NCBI GenBank assembly: GCA_037141255.1
Contig: JBAXCX010000006.1
Location: 1-46,725, forward strand
Length of the DNA stretch: 46,725 bases
From: IMCC26207 sp037141255
GTDB taxonomy: Bacteria > Actinomycetota > Acidimicrobiia > Acidimicrobiales > Microtrichaceae
Direction: 5' to 3'
Shown: positions 23,703-30,590 of the stretch, one piece after another
Layout of the letters: every line of letters starts with the position of its first letter
Position numbering within the stretch: position 1 is the first letter of the stretch
Notes under the pieces: model-generated
What the model saw: only the letters and a program-made list of their open reading frames with translations
What the model was told of the DNA's origin: nothing
Database searches by the model: none
Made by a program: the position numbers and the translations under genes

Positions 23703-24262
23703 CCGCTGACCCCAGAACGTGAATCGGCGTCCGCTTGAGCCTTCTTGATGCGGTCAGCGTTCTTCTCGTCATACGTGCTGTCATGGCGAATCAGGATCTG
23801 ATCGCTGTGAAACTCATCCCCAACAAACTGCCCTTCAAGAATCACCGGAATCTTGGCGTTGAATAATTCTGGCGGCGCACCGCTGTTGACTACGTTCAAC
23901 TTCTGATCGCCGAAAGCAACCACGAAACGTACGCCACCATCAGTCTTCTTGATGGTGCCCTCCACCACGTTGCCCTGCATTCGGAATCGCTGATCACCAA
24001 GGTCTTGGCGCTGCGCAACTGCCTCATCAACGTTGTAATAAAACATCGCAGCACTGTTGAGCCCCTTGAAGAGCACCAATCCGAGGAGCCCAATGAGCAG
24101 CACTACTGCGCCCAGTGCGATGTAGGTGCGCGGACTCTTTGAAGTTCCCGAGGGTCTGGCCGGAGCGCTACGCGGTGTGACATCAAGCAGGGGCGTTGCC
24201 GCGTCTGGGGATTCCTCATCATCAAGCACTGACGGATCGGGGAGCGAAGGGTTTACATCCAT
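23699..24262 (-). CDS. ccmE: CcmE heme chaperone
   Basis: This 187-residue heme chaperone has an unusually long N-terminal cytoplasmic tail (about 46 residues, acidic and Pro/Ser-rich), one membrane helix (TYIALGAVVLLIGLLGLVLF, 47-66) and an OB-fold domain. The heme-binding histidine is in LIRHDSTYDEKN: His160 with Tyr164 (family H-x-x-x-Y). FRMQGNVVEGTI and PVILEGQFVGDEF are further family blocks. The start at 24262 overlaps the ccmD stop by ten bases; a longer open frame to 24451 is spurious. It is the classical His-type CcmE, not the Cys variant. Confidence 0.95.
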   Translation of the reverse strand: MDVNPSLPDPSVLDDEESPDAATPLLDVTPRSAPARPSGTSKSPRTYIALGAVVLLIGLLGLVLFKGLNSAAMFYYNVDEAVAQRQDLGDQRFRMQGNVVEGTIKKTDGGVRFVVAFGDQKLNVVNSGAPPELFNAKIPVILEGQFVGDEFHSDQILIRHDSTYDEKNADRIKKAQADADSRSGVSG

Positions 24263-24387
24263 CGGCGTTGCTCCGGGGGAACCGTTTGCGACAGACGTCG
24301 ACCGCGCAGAATGACAACCGCGGCATAGGACCCAACGGACCCAAAGGTGACAACCCAGGCTCCAACGATGCACAGCGTTTCGGTCAT
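24253..24387 (-). CDS. ccmD: CcmD-like small membrane protein
   Basis: This 44-residue ORF starts with ATG 24387, overlapping the ccmC stop as ATGA, after GGAGG. It has one hydrophobic helix (LCIVGAWVVTFGSVGSYAAVVI) followed by a basic stretch (LRGRRLSQ), the layout of CcmD, which helps release holo-CcmE from CcmABC. Its position between ccmC and ccmE is the conserved ccmD position. CcmD is poorly conserved in sequence, so the call rests on context and topology. The stop overlaps the ccmE start. Confidence 0.78.
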   Translation of the reverse strand: MTETLCIVGAWVVTFGSVGSYAAVVILRGRRLSQTVPPEQRRWM

Positions 24388-25196
24388 GTTTGCGGCCCTC
24401 CCAAGTCATCTCGTGCGCCTCGACTGCTCGGGGCTGCAGGACTGCTCTCAAGTCGCCGCTCTTCTAATGCCTGATCAAGACCAAGTTCACTGGCACGTTC
24501 AGCTAGAAATCCAGCACGAAACCGGTGAACGAACAGCCAGGCACAGACCAGCAAACCTGCAATCAATGCCGAGTACATGGCAAAAAGCTGGGTGCCGCCC
24601 ATGTCGGGATGGATGGTACCCAGAACGGTCTTTCCTTGATGGAGGCCTCGCCACCAATCCACCGCCTTATGCACGATGGGAATGTTCACCACAGCCACTA
24701 GGCCGATAATCGCGCAGCGAGTTGCTCGAGTTTTTGGATCTGCGGGGATTGCGCGAACAGCGAGGTAGCCAATGTACATAATCAGCAGCACAGCCGAGGT
24801 GGTGAGTCTTGGTTCCCAGCGCCAGAACACGCCCCAGGTGACCTTGCCCCAGAGCGCACCATCCACGATCGTCACGGCAAAGAACAGCACCCCAATCTCT
24901 GCGCCTGAGGAGCCGAGCAGGTCCCAGAACTCGGTGCGCTTCCAGAGGTACATCGCTGAAGACAGCGCCGTAATCAGAAATGCCACGTAGGCCGCCATCA
25001 CGGTGGGGACATGCATGTAAATAATCCGCACGGTGTTTCCAAGCTGCGAATCAGCAGGGCTGATGAAGAGTCCGTAGGCCACGGCAAGAACCAGAAAGAA
25101 CAGCGCTGTTGCTCCGAGCACTTTGGTTCCGCGAGACCCCGTCCCGATAGGAGCAGGCGCAGCGGCGGAAGAGGATTCGATTTTTGTACTCGTCAT
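24384..25196 (-). CDS. ccmC: CcmC heme-handling membrane protein
   Basis: This 270-residue protein with about six membrane helices belongs to the CcmC/CcsA heme-handling family and loads heme onto CcmE. Conserved histidines are His62 (IIYMHVPTVM) and His176 (NIPIVHKAVDWWRGLHQG). The tryptophan-rich segment at 121-132 reads WGVFWRWEPRLT, where the family usually has an Asp (WxWDxRLT). The start at 25196 overlaps the ccmB stop by ATGA; the longer frame to 25319 is rejected. The C-terminal tail after residue 235 is charged and extra. Confidence 0.95.
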   Translation of the reverse strand: MTSTKIESSSAAAPAPIGTGSRGTKVLGATALFFLVLAVAYGLFISPADSQLGNTVRIIYMHVPTVMAAYVAFLITALSSAMYLWKRTEFWDLLGSSGAEIGVLFFAVTIVDGALWGKVTWGVFWRWEPRLTTSAVLLIMYIGYLAVRAIPADPKTRATRCAIIGLVAVVNIPIVHKAVDWWRGLHQGKTVLGTIHPDMGGTQLFAMYSALIAGLLVCAWLFVHRFRAGFLAERASELGLDQALEERRLESSPAAPSSRGARDDLGGPQT

Positions 25197-25879
25197 GCAT
25201 CCTCCAGAAGGGGACGGAATAGAAATGAACCAAGGGTGAGGTACACCAGAGCGAAGATTCCGAGCAGTGCAGCCCATGGCCAACCAGACATAGCTTCGCG
25301 CTGCAAACTGACTTCGCATCCGCGCGTTGCCGCTATTAAGACCGGTGCAAGCAACGGTAACAACAGCAGCGGAAGCAAAGTCTCTCGGCTTCGGAGCCGA
25401 GCGGCAAGTGCGCCGTACACCGCACCTGCCCCAGCAATACCCAACGTAGCGGTGAACGCAATCACCAATAACAGGGGAATCCCGATGAAATGTGTGTCGT
25501 ACAGCACAGCAACTCCCACAGCCAGCACCGCTTCGAGCAGCAGCAACTCCAGAGTTAAGGCTGTGACTTTTCCCAGATAAATGCCCGCTGGCGACATTCC
25601 GGTCAGTCGAAGCGCCTCCAAAATCCCATCCTCAGACTCAAGTCCAAAGCTGCGTTGCAAGGTGAGCACAGCCGAGAACAGCACCGTTACCCAGAACAGA
25701 CCGGGCGTTGCTTGCTTGAGTACCCCACGATCAGGGTCAAGCGCGAACGCAAATAGAAGCAGAACCAGAATCGCGAATGGCAAAACCTGGCCCAAACCAA
25801 TCTTTGCCCGACGCTCCAACTGCAAGTCTTTGCGTGCCATGAGGAGCGCGTCATCAAACATTCCTCGCGGCTTGGTCAT
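25193..25879 (-). CDS. ccmB: CcmB ABC transporter permease
   Basis: This 228-residue membrane protein with six helices is the permease partner of CcmA. Family blocks include ALLMARKDLQLERR at the N-terminus, LFSAVLTLQRSFGLESEDGILEALRLTGMSPAGIYLGK and LLPLLLLPLLAPVLIAA. CcmAB with CcmC uses ATP to release holo-CcmE. It overlaps ccmA and ccmC by four bases each. Confidence 0.95.
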   Translation of the reverse strand: MTKPRGMFDDALLMARKDLQLERRAKIGLGQVLPFAILVLLLFAFALDPDRGVLKQATPGLFWVTVLFSAVLTLQRSFGLESEDGILEALRLTGMSPAGIYLGKVTALTLELLLLEAVLAVGVAVLYDTHFIGIPLLLVIAFTATLGIAGAGAVYGALAARLRSRETLLPLLLLPLLAPVLIAATRGCEVSLQREAMSGWPWAALLGIFALVYLTLGSFLFRPLLEDA

Positions 25880-26550
25880 GGTTCACTTCCAAGCTCCGTC
25901 GCGCGAGGAGAATCTGCGATGATCACTCCGCCGCTGATGGTGACAGATCGGTGGGCAATGTGCTCCGCCCGATCGAGTTCGTGCGAAGCAAACAATACCG
26001 TCGCCCCGCTTGCCGATGCTTCTGCCATCAGCCCATCGACAAGGTCCCTCCCAGAACTATCGAGTCCGGCGTGGGGTTCGTCAAGCAGCCAGAGTTCCGG
26101 GCGGCGACAGATCATTGCTGCAAACGAGACTCTGCGGCGTTGACCGGCTGAGAGCGAATACACCGGAAGGTCAAACAATCTTGAACTCACCCCTAGGCGC
26201 TCTAAGGCCGCTCGGCCATCTTGCACCGTCGCTGCTGCCGCACGAGACCAAAAGTCAAGGTTTTCAACCACGGAAAGGTCTTGATAAAGAAACGAATCGT
26301 GACCGAGCAAGCCCACACGCCGACGAACTGCTCGGGGGTTCGCAGTGAGATCCTCTCCGAGCACTACTGCCTGTCCCGAGGTCAGACCGATGAGGCCGGC
26401 GCAGACGCCCAACAGTGTTGTCTTGCCCGCACCGTTGGGCCCCTGCAGCAAGAGAATCTCTCCCGGGTAAACGTCAAGATCTACTCCTGCGAGTGCAGGG
26501 AATCGGCCGATAAGTGCGACGGCGGAACGGAGGTGGACAAGGGCCGACAC
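25876..26550 (-). CDS. ccmA: CcmA ABC transporter ATPase
   Basis: This 224-residue ABC ATPase has Walker A GPNGAGKTT (37-45), the Q-loop region (RRRVGLLGHDSFLYQDLS, with His where many have Gln), the signature YSLSAGQRRRVSFA, Walker B LWLLDEPHAGLD and the H-switch ASHE. It is the first gene of the ccm operon. The start is GTG 26550; an AT-rich TAGCTTATAAATGCT segment just upstream is the likely promoter, with no Shine-Dalgarno sequence, so this operon may also be leaderless. Confidence 0.95.
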   Translation of the reverse strand: MSALVHLRSAVALIGRFPALAGVDLDVYPGEILLLQGPNGAGKTTLLGVCAGLIGLTSGQAVVLGEDLTANPRAVRRRVGLLGHDSFLYQDLSVVENLDFWSRAAAATVQDGRAALERLGVSSRLFDLPVYSLSAGQRRRVSFAAMICRRPELWLLDEPHAGLDSSGRDLVDGLMAEASASGATVLFASHELDRAEHIAHRSVTISGGVIIADSPRATELGSEP

Positions 26551-26616
26551 AGCATTTATAAGCTACTTCTTCTTCAGTCTTCAGGGCCAAGCACACATTT
26601 CTGCCAGCATTCCCGG
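26551..26616. promoter_or_regulatory. Divergent promoter region between ccmA and sortase
   Basis: Only 78 bases separate the ccmA and sortase starts. On the leftward strand, TAGCTTATAAAT lies within 15 bases of the ccmA GTG and contains candidate -10 sequences. I see no operator-like palindrome. Confidence 0.4.
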
Positions 26617-26622
26617 TACCGT
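26617..26622 (+). promoter_or_regulatory. Putative -10 element TACCGT for leaderless sortase mRNA
   Basis: TACCGT ends six bases before ATG 26629 with no Shine-Dalgarno sequence. The spacing matches the other leaderless candidates in this window. Confidence 0.4.
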
Positions 26623-26628
26623 TATGAG

Positions 26629-27561
26629 ATGTTCGGAAAAATTCTTGGGGTACTCGGGAAGGTACTCATTGTTTCTGGACTTCTGGTGCTGGGTTTTGTG
26701 GGATATCAGCTCTGGGGAACCAGTATCTCGGAGTCGAACTCTCAGGCCGCTCTGACGAATTCGCTCGCAAACAACGCAAACCTCAAGCCAAACAATGGCC
26801 GAGTTCAGTCGCAACAGCTAACCGACCAATTTGCCACGGTAGACCCAGCAACGGCGCCTGCAACCGCTCCGCCACCCGAGGGTGAACCGGTGGGTGTTAT
26901 CACGATTCCCAAGATCGATCTTCAGCGAATCATCGTTGAGGGCGTTGCAAAACCCGACTTGAAGAAAGGCCCTGGTCATTACCCCGGGACGCCACTTCCC
27001 GGCCAAGCTGGCAACTCGGCAATCGCTGGGCATCGCACCACCTACGGAGCACCGTTCAATCGGATCGATGAACTCGAACCGGGGGACGAAATCAAAGTCG
27101 GCACACCGCAGGGCGAGTTTACTTACGTGGTGATTCCCGCACCGGGGCAAGCTACTCAGGCTTGGTACACCGTGAGTCCGGCCCAAGTTGAGGTGCTGGC
27201 GAACATGGGCGATAACCGAATTACGTTGACCGCATGTCATCCCAAATATTCCGCAAAGCAGCGCATTGTGGTGCACGGAATACTGAAATCTCCCGTCGCA
27301 GCGGCTGTTGTTGCCGTTCCGAGCGCCGCAACGACACCGCCCAAAACCTCAGCTCAGTTCGATTCTGGGCAGTCCGGCGACTCAAAAGCGCTCACCACAG
27401 CCCTGCTCTTTGCCGCAGCGGCCGCCATCGTGGCCTTGTTGGCCTGGTTGCTCGGCAAGTCCCTGCGCCGCTGGCCCATATATGTGCTGGCTGCGCCGGC
27501 AATTCTCGTCCTGATCTGGTTCGGATATGTCTACATGGACCGGTACCTTCCCACCCTATGA
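26629..27561 (+). CDS. Class E-like sortase
   Basis: This 310-residue sortase has an N-terminal membrane helix (residues 5-25), a Pro/Thr-rich linker and a sortase barrel (about 85-220). The catalytic triad is His135 in AIAGHRTTYG, Cys203 in TLTACHP and Arg212 in SAKQRIVVHG. The TLTACHP motif fits class E, which prefers LAxTG-type signals. Two further hydrophobic segments follow at the C-terminus (about 251-273 and 280-300), unlike the short housekeeping enzymes. The start at 26629 is the family-like N-terminus; the long frame from 26221 is antisense to ccmA. No sorting-signal substrate is encoded next to it. Confidence 0.88.
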   Translation: MFGKILGVLGKVLIVSGLLVLGFVGYQLWGTSISESNSQAALTNSLANNANLKPNNGRVQSQQLTDQFATVDPATAPATAPPPEGEPVGVITIPKIDLQRIIVEGVAKPDLKKGPGHYPGTPLPGQAGNSAIAGHRTTYGAPFNRIDELEPGDEIKVGTPQGEFTYVVIPAPGQATQAWYTVSPAQVEVLANMGDNRITLTACHPKYSAKQRIVVHGILKSPVAAAVVAVPSAATTPPKTSAQFDSGQSGDSKALTTALLFAAAAAIVALLAWLLGKSLRRWPIYVLAAPAILVLIWFGYVYMDRYLPTL

Positions 27562-28166
27562 ACTCAGCGCCCATGAATTCAGGCGCAAGAAGGCGCTCTC
27601 CTCGGTGGGCGGAGCCAAGAATTATTCTGCTAGCAGTTCTGCTCGTGCCTGCGCTTTTACAAATTGCCTGTAGCAGCGACAAGAGCGGGACTGCGAAGGC
27701 CTCTGATGCAAGTTCAACAACGGTCGATGCGAGCACTCAGACTGTCACCACTGAAACCCCAGGTCCCCCGCCCGGAGCAACACTTGAGGGGTTCAAAGAC
27801 CTTGCGGTAGGCACCTGCTTCGAACAGGTCAAGGCCTCGGCTGCTGAGGATCGCGCGGTGTGGCTCCTCGACTGCGCTGACCCACATAGCTTTGAGGTGT
27901 ACTGGATCACCACCTACCAGGGCGAGGGAGCTGGGCGCGGCACCTCGTACCCCGGAACAGCAACCGTGCAGAACGGGGCGGAGCAGGCTTGCTTTGACCA
28001 ATTCGAGACGTTTGTGGGAGTGCGCTGGACGCTGTCGGAACTTGATATTCGAGCTTGGTGGCCCACCGAAGAATCTTGGGCCCGAGCAGACCGAACGGTG
28101 ATCTGCACAGTGTTCGCCGAGAGCGGCGAGCAACTCACGGGCACACGCCGTGGCAGCGCAAAATAG
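27558..28166 (+). CDS. Septum_form-domain secreted protein, probable lipoprotein
   Basis: This 202-residue protein has a positively charged N-terminus, a hydrophobic segment (IILLAVLLVPALLQIAC) ending at Cys38 in a weak lipobox, a Ser/Thr/Pro linker and a C-terminal domain resembling Septum_form (PF13845): LAVGTCFEQV, WLLDCADPHSFEVYWI, YPGTATV and CFDQFETFVG, with paired cysteines. Members occur in actinobacterial cell-envelope proteins. The start at 27558 overlaps the sortase stop by ATGA; the first 10 residues carry an imperfect repeat (MNSAP MNSGA). It is coupled to the sortase, so a shared surface role is a reasonable inference. Confidence 0.82.
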   Translation: MNSAPMNSGARRRSPRWAEPRIILLAVLLVPALLQIACSSDKSGTAKASDASSTTVDASTQTVTTETPGPPPGATLEGFKDLAVGTCFEQVKASAAEDRAVWLLDCADPHSFEVYWITTYQGEGAGRGTSYPGTATVQNGAEQACFDQFETFVGVRWTLSELDIRAWWPTEESWARADRTVICTVFAESGEQLTGTRRGSAK

Positions 28167-28196
28167 TCAGCAGTGCTGGGTAGGTCCTGCGCAGGT

Positions 28197-28226
28197 TTCA
28201 GCTAGCGCAGGGTTCAGCTAGCGCAG
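28197..28226 (+). repeat. 16-base x2 tandem repeat after the lipoprotein gene
   Basis: TTCAGCTAGCGCAG occurs at 28197-28210 and again at 28213-28226, separated by GG, in the short region between convergent genes. Each unit contains the palindrome GCTAGC. A role is unknown. Confidence 0.75.
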
Positions 28227-28250
28227 CGGGAGCAAAGGGCCGGCTTCCTC

Positions 28251-29036
28251 TTAGCGCCCCTTAAACACTGGAGCACGACGGTCGCTAAATGCAGAGCGCC
28301 CCTCGATTAGGTCATCCGAAGCCCAAGCGGCATGAAAGGCTGCAAGGTACTCGCCCTCTGGGTCGGTGCTGAGCGAGGGGTGCTCGAGTAAGTCAAGCCC
28401 CCGCTTCGATCCCGAGAGAGCGAGCGGTGCGAGCTGGGCAATCTGGCCGGCGAGTTCCTCGGCAGCAGTGAGCACAACATCGCCGGCATCCCGCGGGGCC
28501 TCAACGGTAAACAGTTCTTGGATCAGGCCGACTTCGTAAGCGCGCTGTGCTGTCAGTGGACGAGCGGTCAACATCATCCACCGCGCTGCTGAGTGGCCGG
28601 CAAGCGCAGCAAGGCGCTGCACCGTGGAGTGATCCACCATCAATCCCAGTTTCGCAACGGGTACGGCAAACCGCGCCTCGTCAGTAGCGATGCGCAGATC
28701 GCAAGACAGAGCGAGTTGCATCCCGAGTCCCATACACGCACCAGAGATTGCCGCAATGGTTGGGAACTCAAGGCCAGCTAGGTCATCAAGCATCAGGCGA
28801 AGTGCCCGTGTGAACTCCAGATCCTCGAGTTCTTTCAGGTCGGCACCGCTACAAAACTGACTCTGGTCACCCGTCAGGATCAGTACCCGAACCGTTCCCC
28901 GAGCATGTTCTGCTCGCGCTCGAATGACTGCATCATGGAGTTGATCGAGCGCTTCATGATTCAGAGCATTGCGCCGCTCAGGCCGAGAGATCGTGATGCG
29001 CGCAACTCGCTGATCGGAGTGATAACCCAAGCTCAC
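28251..29036 (-). CDS. EchA6-like crotonase-fold protein, catalytic glutamates missing
   Basis: This 261-residue crotonase-superfamily protein keeps the CoA/oxyanion-hole regions RPERRNALN, CSGADLKEL and SGACMGLGMQLALSCDLRIA. The two catalytic glutamates of enoyl-CoA hydratase are absent: the GGG(x)E position reads GLGMQ and the second region reads VPVAKLGLMVDHSTVQRL instead of PExxLG. The VAKLGLMVDHS...GHSAARWMMLTA block and C-terminus AAWASDDLIEGRSAFSDRRAPVFKGR closely recall mycobacterial EchA6, which binds long acyl-CoA without hydratase activity. I chose GTG 29036 because it overlaps the upstream stop as GTGA. It is coupled to a small membrane protein. Confidence 0.87.
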   Translation of the reverse strand: MSLGYHSDQRVARITISRPERRNALNHEALDQLHDAVIRARAEHARGTVRVLILTGDQSQFCSGADLKELEDLEFTRALRLMLDDLAGLEFPTIAAISGACMGLGMQLALSCDLRIATDEARFAVPVAKLGLMVDHSTVQRLAALAGHSAARWMMLTARPLTAQRAYEVGLIQELFTVEAPRDAGDVVLTAAEELAGQIAQLAPLALSGSKRGLDLLEHPSLSTDPEGEYLAAFHAAWASDDLIEGRSAFSDRRAPVFKGR

Positions 29037-29422
29037 CCAGGCGCTCCCGGCTGAAAGATCATCGCATAGAGGGCCACGAGCAGCAGCAGGTGCATGACGC
29101 CCGTGAGGGCTTGGGCCGATTTGGCTCCAGCCTTCTGAGCGCGAATCAAGAAAAACATAATGATCGCCATGATGATCCAGACTGCGAAGGCAATCGAGAT
29201 CCAAGCTTCCTGCAACACCTCGGGATGATCCTTCAACCCCGCGGCGCTCAGTATTCCTGTCAGTAGCAGCACCAATAGGGCGGGCGCTTGAATGTACATG
29301 GCAACCTTTGCAAAGCCAGCGTTTGCGCCTTCGGCAGAGCGAGTCACCATGGGTGCGGCAAAGAATGCGCCGAAGGCCACTATCGCAGCGAGCACATGAA
29401 GGAACAGCCAAAGGTTTTCCAT
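29033..29422 (-). CDS. Small four-helix membrane protein (DUF2269-like)
   Basis: This 129-residue protein has four predicted membrane helices: LWLFLHVLAAIVAFGAFFAAP (with a His that recalls heme-binding b-type families), VAMYIQAPALLVLLLTGILSAAG, ISIAFAVWIIMAIIMFFLI and ALTGVMHLLLLVALYAMIF. It resembles DUF2269-like or CopD-like proteins, but I cannot assign a function. The ATG at 29422 is preferred over 29428 because TAGACA ends seven bases before it. It is translationally coupled to the EchA6-like gene. Confidence 0.75.
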   Translation of the reverse strand: MENLWLFLHVLAAIVAFGAFFAAPMVTRSAEGANAGFAKVAMYIQAPALLVLLLTGILSAAGLKDHPEVLQEAWISIAFAVWIIMAIIMFFLIRAQKAGAKSAQALTGVMHLLLLVALYAMIFQPGAPG

Positions 29423-29429
29423 GAGCATA

Positions 29430-29435
29430 TGTCTA
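29430..29435 (-). promoter_or_regulatory. Putative -10 element TAGACA
   Basis: Read on the minus strand, TAGACA ends seven bases before ATG 29422, and no Shine-Dalgarno sequence is present. The last base deviates from the TAnnnT consensus. Confidence 0.3.
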
Positions 29436-29541
29436 GCGCATTCCCCTGCCTGAATGCGCTACCAACCCACTGACTGGCAACGAACTGCTGCTGCATTACC
29501 CAAACTGGGTTTGAGAACCGCTGTGCGGTGCAGCGCTCCGC

Positions 29542-29547
29542 TAGCTT
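29542..29547 (+). promoter_or_regulatory. Putative -10 element TAGCTT for leaderless DUF5317 mRNA
   Basis: TAGCTT ends six bases before GTG 29554, placing transcription start on the start codon. Confidence 0.45.
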
Positions 29548-29553
29548 TGAGGC

Positions 29554-30255
29554 GTGGCACTTCTTCCCACACTTCTGGCATTCGGCATCGGGGTGGGTCT
29601 CGGGCTGTATTGGGGCGGAAGCCTAGAAAACATGATGATGTGGCGCCCCCTGCTGTGGCAGGCGCTCCTCGGTGGCCTCGCAGTTTGCATGCTGCTGGAC
29701 CTGATCGGGATTGGCGGATTCTTTGGCGCATTCATCTTGATCTTGGCTACGGCAGCACTACTTGCTTTCGCTATCGTCAATCTGCGCACGGGAGGCATGG
29801 TGTTAGTCGTTGCTGGCCTCGGGCTGAACCTATTTGTCACCGTGATCAATTGGGCAACTCCAGTGAGCGGTTCGGCGCTGGTCTCAGCGGGGATTGTGAC
29901 GACTCAACAACTGCCGAAGATCGCCTTGACTGGTGGGCGCGAGCTTGCAGATGGGGCCATGTTCGGGTTTCTTGGCGATGTGATTCCCTTGCCCTGGGGC
30001 CACATCATCTCGCTCGGCGACCTGCTGATCCTCGCGGGTATTACTTTGGTCACCGCCAGCGTGCTGCGGCAGTATCAGGTTGGCGGTGGAAGTCCCCGTT
30101 CCGGCATGCGCAGCGCGCCAAATGACTACCGAAGCGCCTTGGATGCGCTCGGCAGAGGCCCTGCTCCTCGGCGCGGGCCTGGCCTGCATCCGTCCCGACG
30201 AGTGGTTCCCCCCGAGTCCAAGTTAGTAAAGCGACCGGGCTCAGATCCCCGCTGA
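29554..30255 (+). CDS. DUF5317-like membrane protein
   Basis: This 233-residue protein has five or six hydrophobic helices in its first 170 residues (for example LLPTLLAFGIGVGLGLYW, ALLGGLAVCMLLDLIGIGGFF, ILILATAALLAFAIVNL) and a cytoplasmic basic C-terminus with repeated Arg, Pro and Ser. The blocks GLGLNLFVTVINWATPVSGSAL and FLGDVIPLPWGHIISLGDLLILAG fit DUF5317, a family of unknown function. GTG 29554 is taken because TAGCTT lies six bases upstream. It precedes the WXG100 gene by 68 bases on the same strand, so it may be part of that locus. Confidence 0.72.
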   Translation: MALLPTLLAFGIGVGLGLYWGGSLENMMMWRPLLWQALLGGLAVCMLLDLIGIGGFFGAFILILATAALLAFAIVNLRTGGMVLVVAGLGLNLFVTVINWATPVSGSALVSAGIVTTQQLPKIALTGGRELADGAMFGFLGDVIPLPWGHIISLGDLLILAGITLVTASVLRQYQVGGGSPRSGMRSAPNDYRSALDALGRGPAPRRGPGLHPSRRVVPPESKLVKRPGSDPR

Positions 30256-30323
30256 CAAACCTGCGCTGATCATGTTCTCTGATGAGGACCGGAACACTCC
30301 GGCAAACATCAGGAGGAACCCAC

Positions 30324-30590
30324 ATGGCACAGCTCGGACTCGACCCAGAGCAGATGGCCGCGCTGCAGAAGTCACTGCAGCGTGAGGCCGGCACGATCAG
30401 AACGTTGGCACGTCAGTTAGATGGTCAGCTGAAATCCGCCTGGTGGAAAGGCACTGACTCGGACCGCTTCCGTTCCGAGTGGGACGGTACCCACAAGACC
30501 CAACTCGAGCGAGTATCGATCGCCCTTGAGGATGCCGCCAAGAAGGTGGCTGCAAACGTGGCTCAACAAACCCAAGCCAGTCAGGGATGA
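30324..30590 (+). CDS. WXG100-family (Esx-like) protein
   Basis: This 88-residue small helical protein has the W-x-G turn (W41-K42-G43 in SAWWKGTDSDRF) between two helices, the layout of WXG100 secretion substrates of type VII systems. The C-terminal YxxxD/E signal of mycobacterial substrates is not present (LEDAAKKVAANVAQQTQASQG). The start at 30324 follows an AGGAGG Shine-Dalgarno sequence by seven bases. Its stop overlaps the next ATG (ATGA), so it is coupled to the EccC-like ATPase gene. Such coupling is the norm for substrate-ATPase pairs. Confidence 0.88.
   Translation: MAQLGLDPEQMAALQKSLQREAGTIRTLARQLDGQLKSAWWKGTDSDRFRSEWDGTHKTQLERVSIALEDAAKKVAANVAQQTQASQG

Noticed and set aside
26221..26628. 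136-residue N-terminal extension of the sortase
   Set aside because: It is antisense to ccmA coding sequence and lacks a signal or domain; the membrane anchor starts at 26629.
28197..28226. Tandem repeat considered as a CRISPR or attachment site
   Set aside because: There are only two 14-base copies two bases apart, with no spacers, cas genes, integrase or tRNA nearby.
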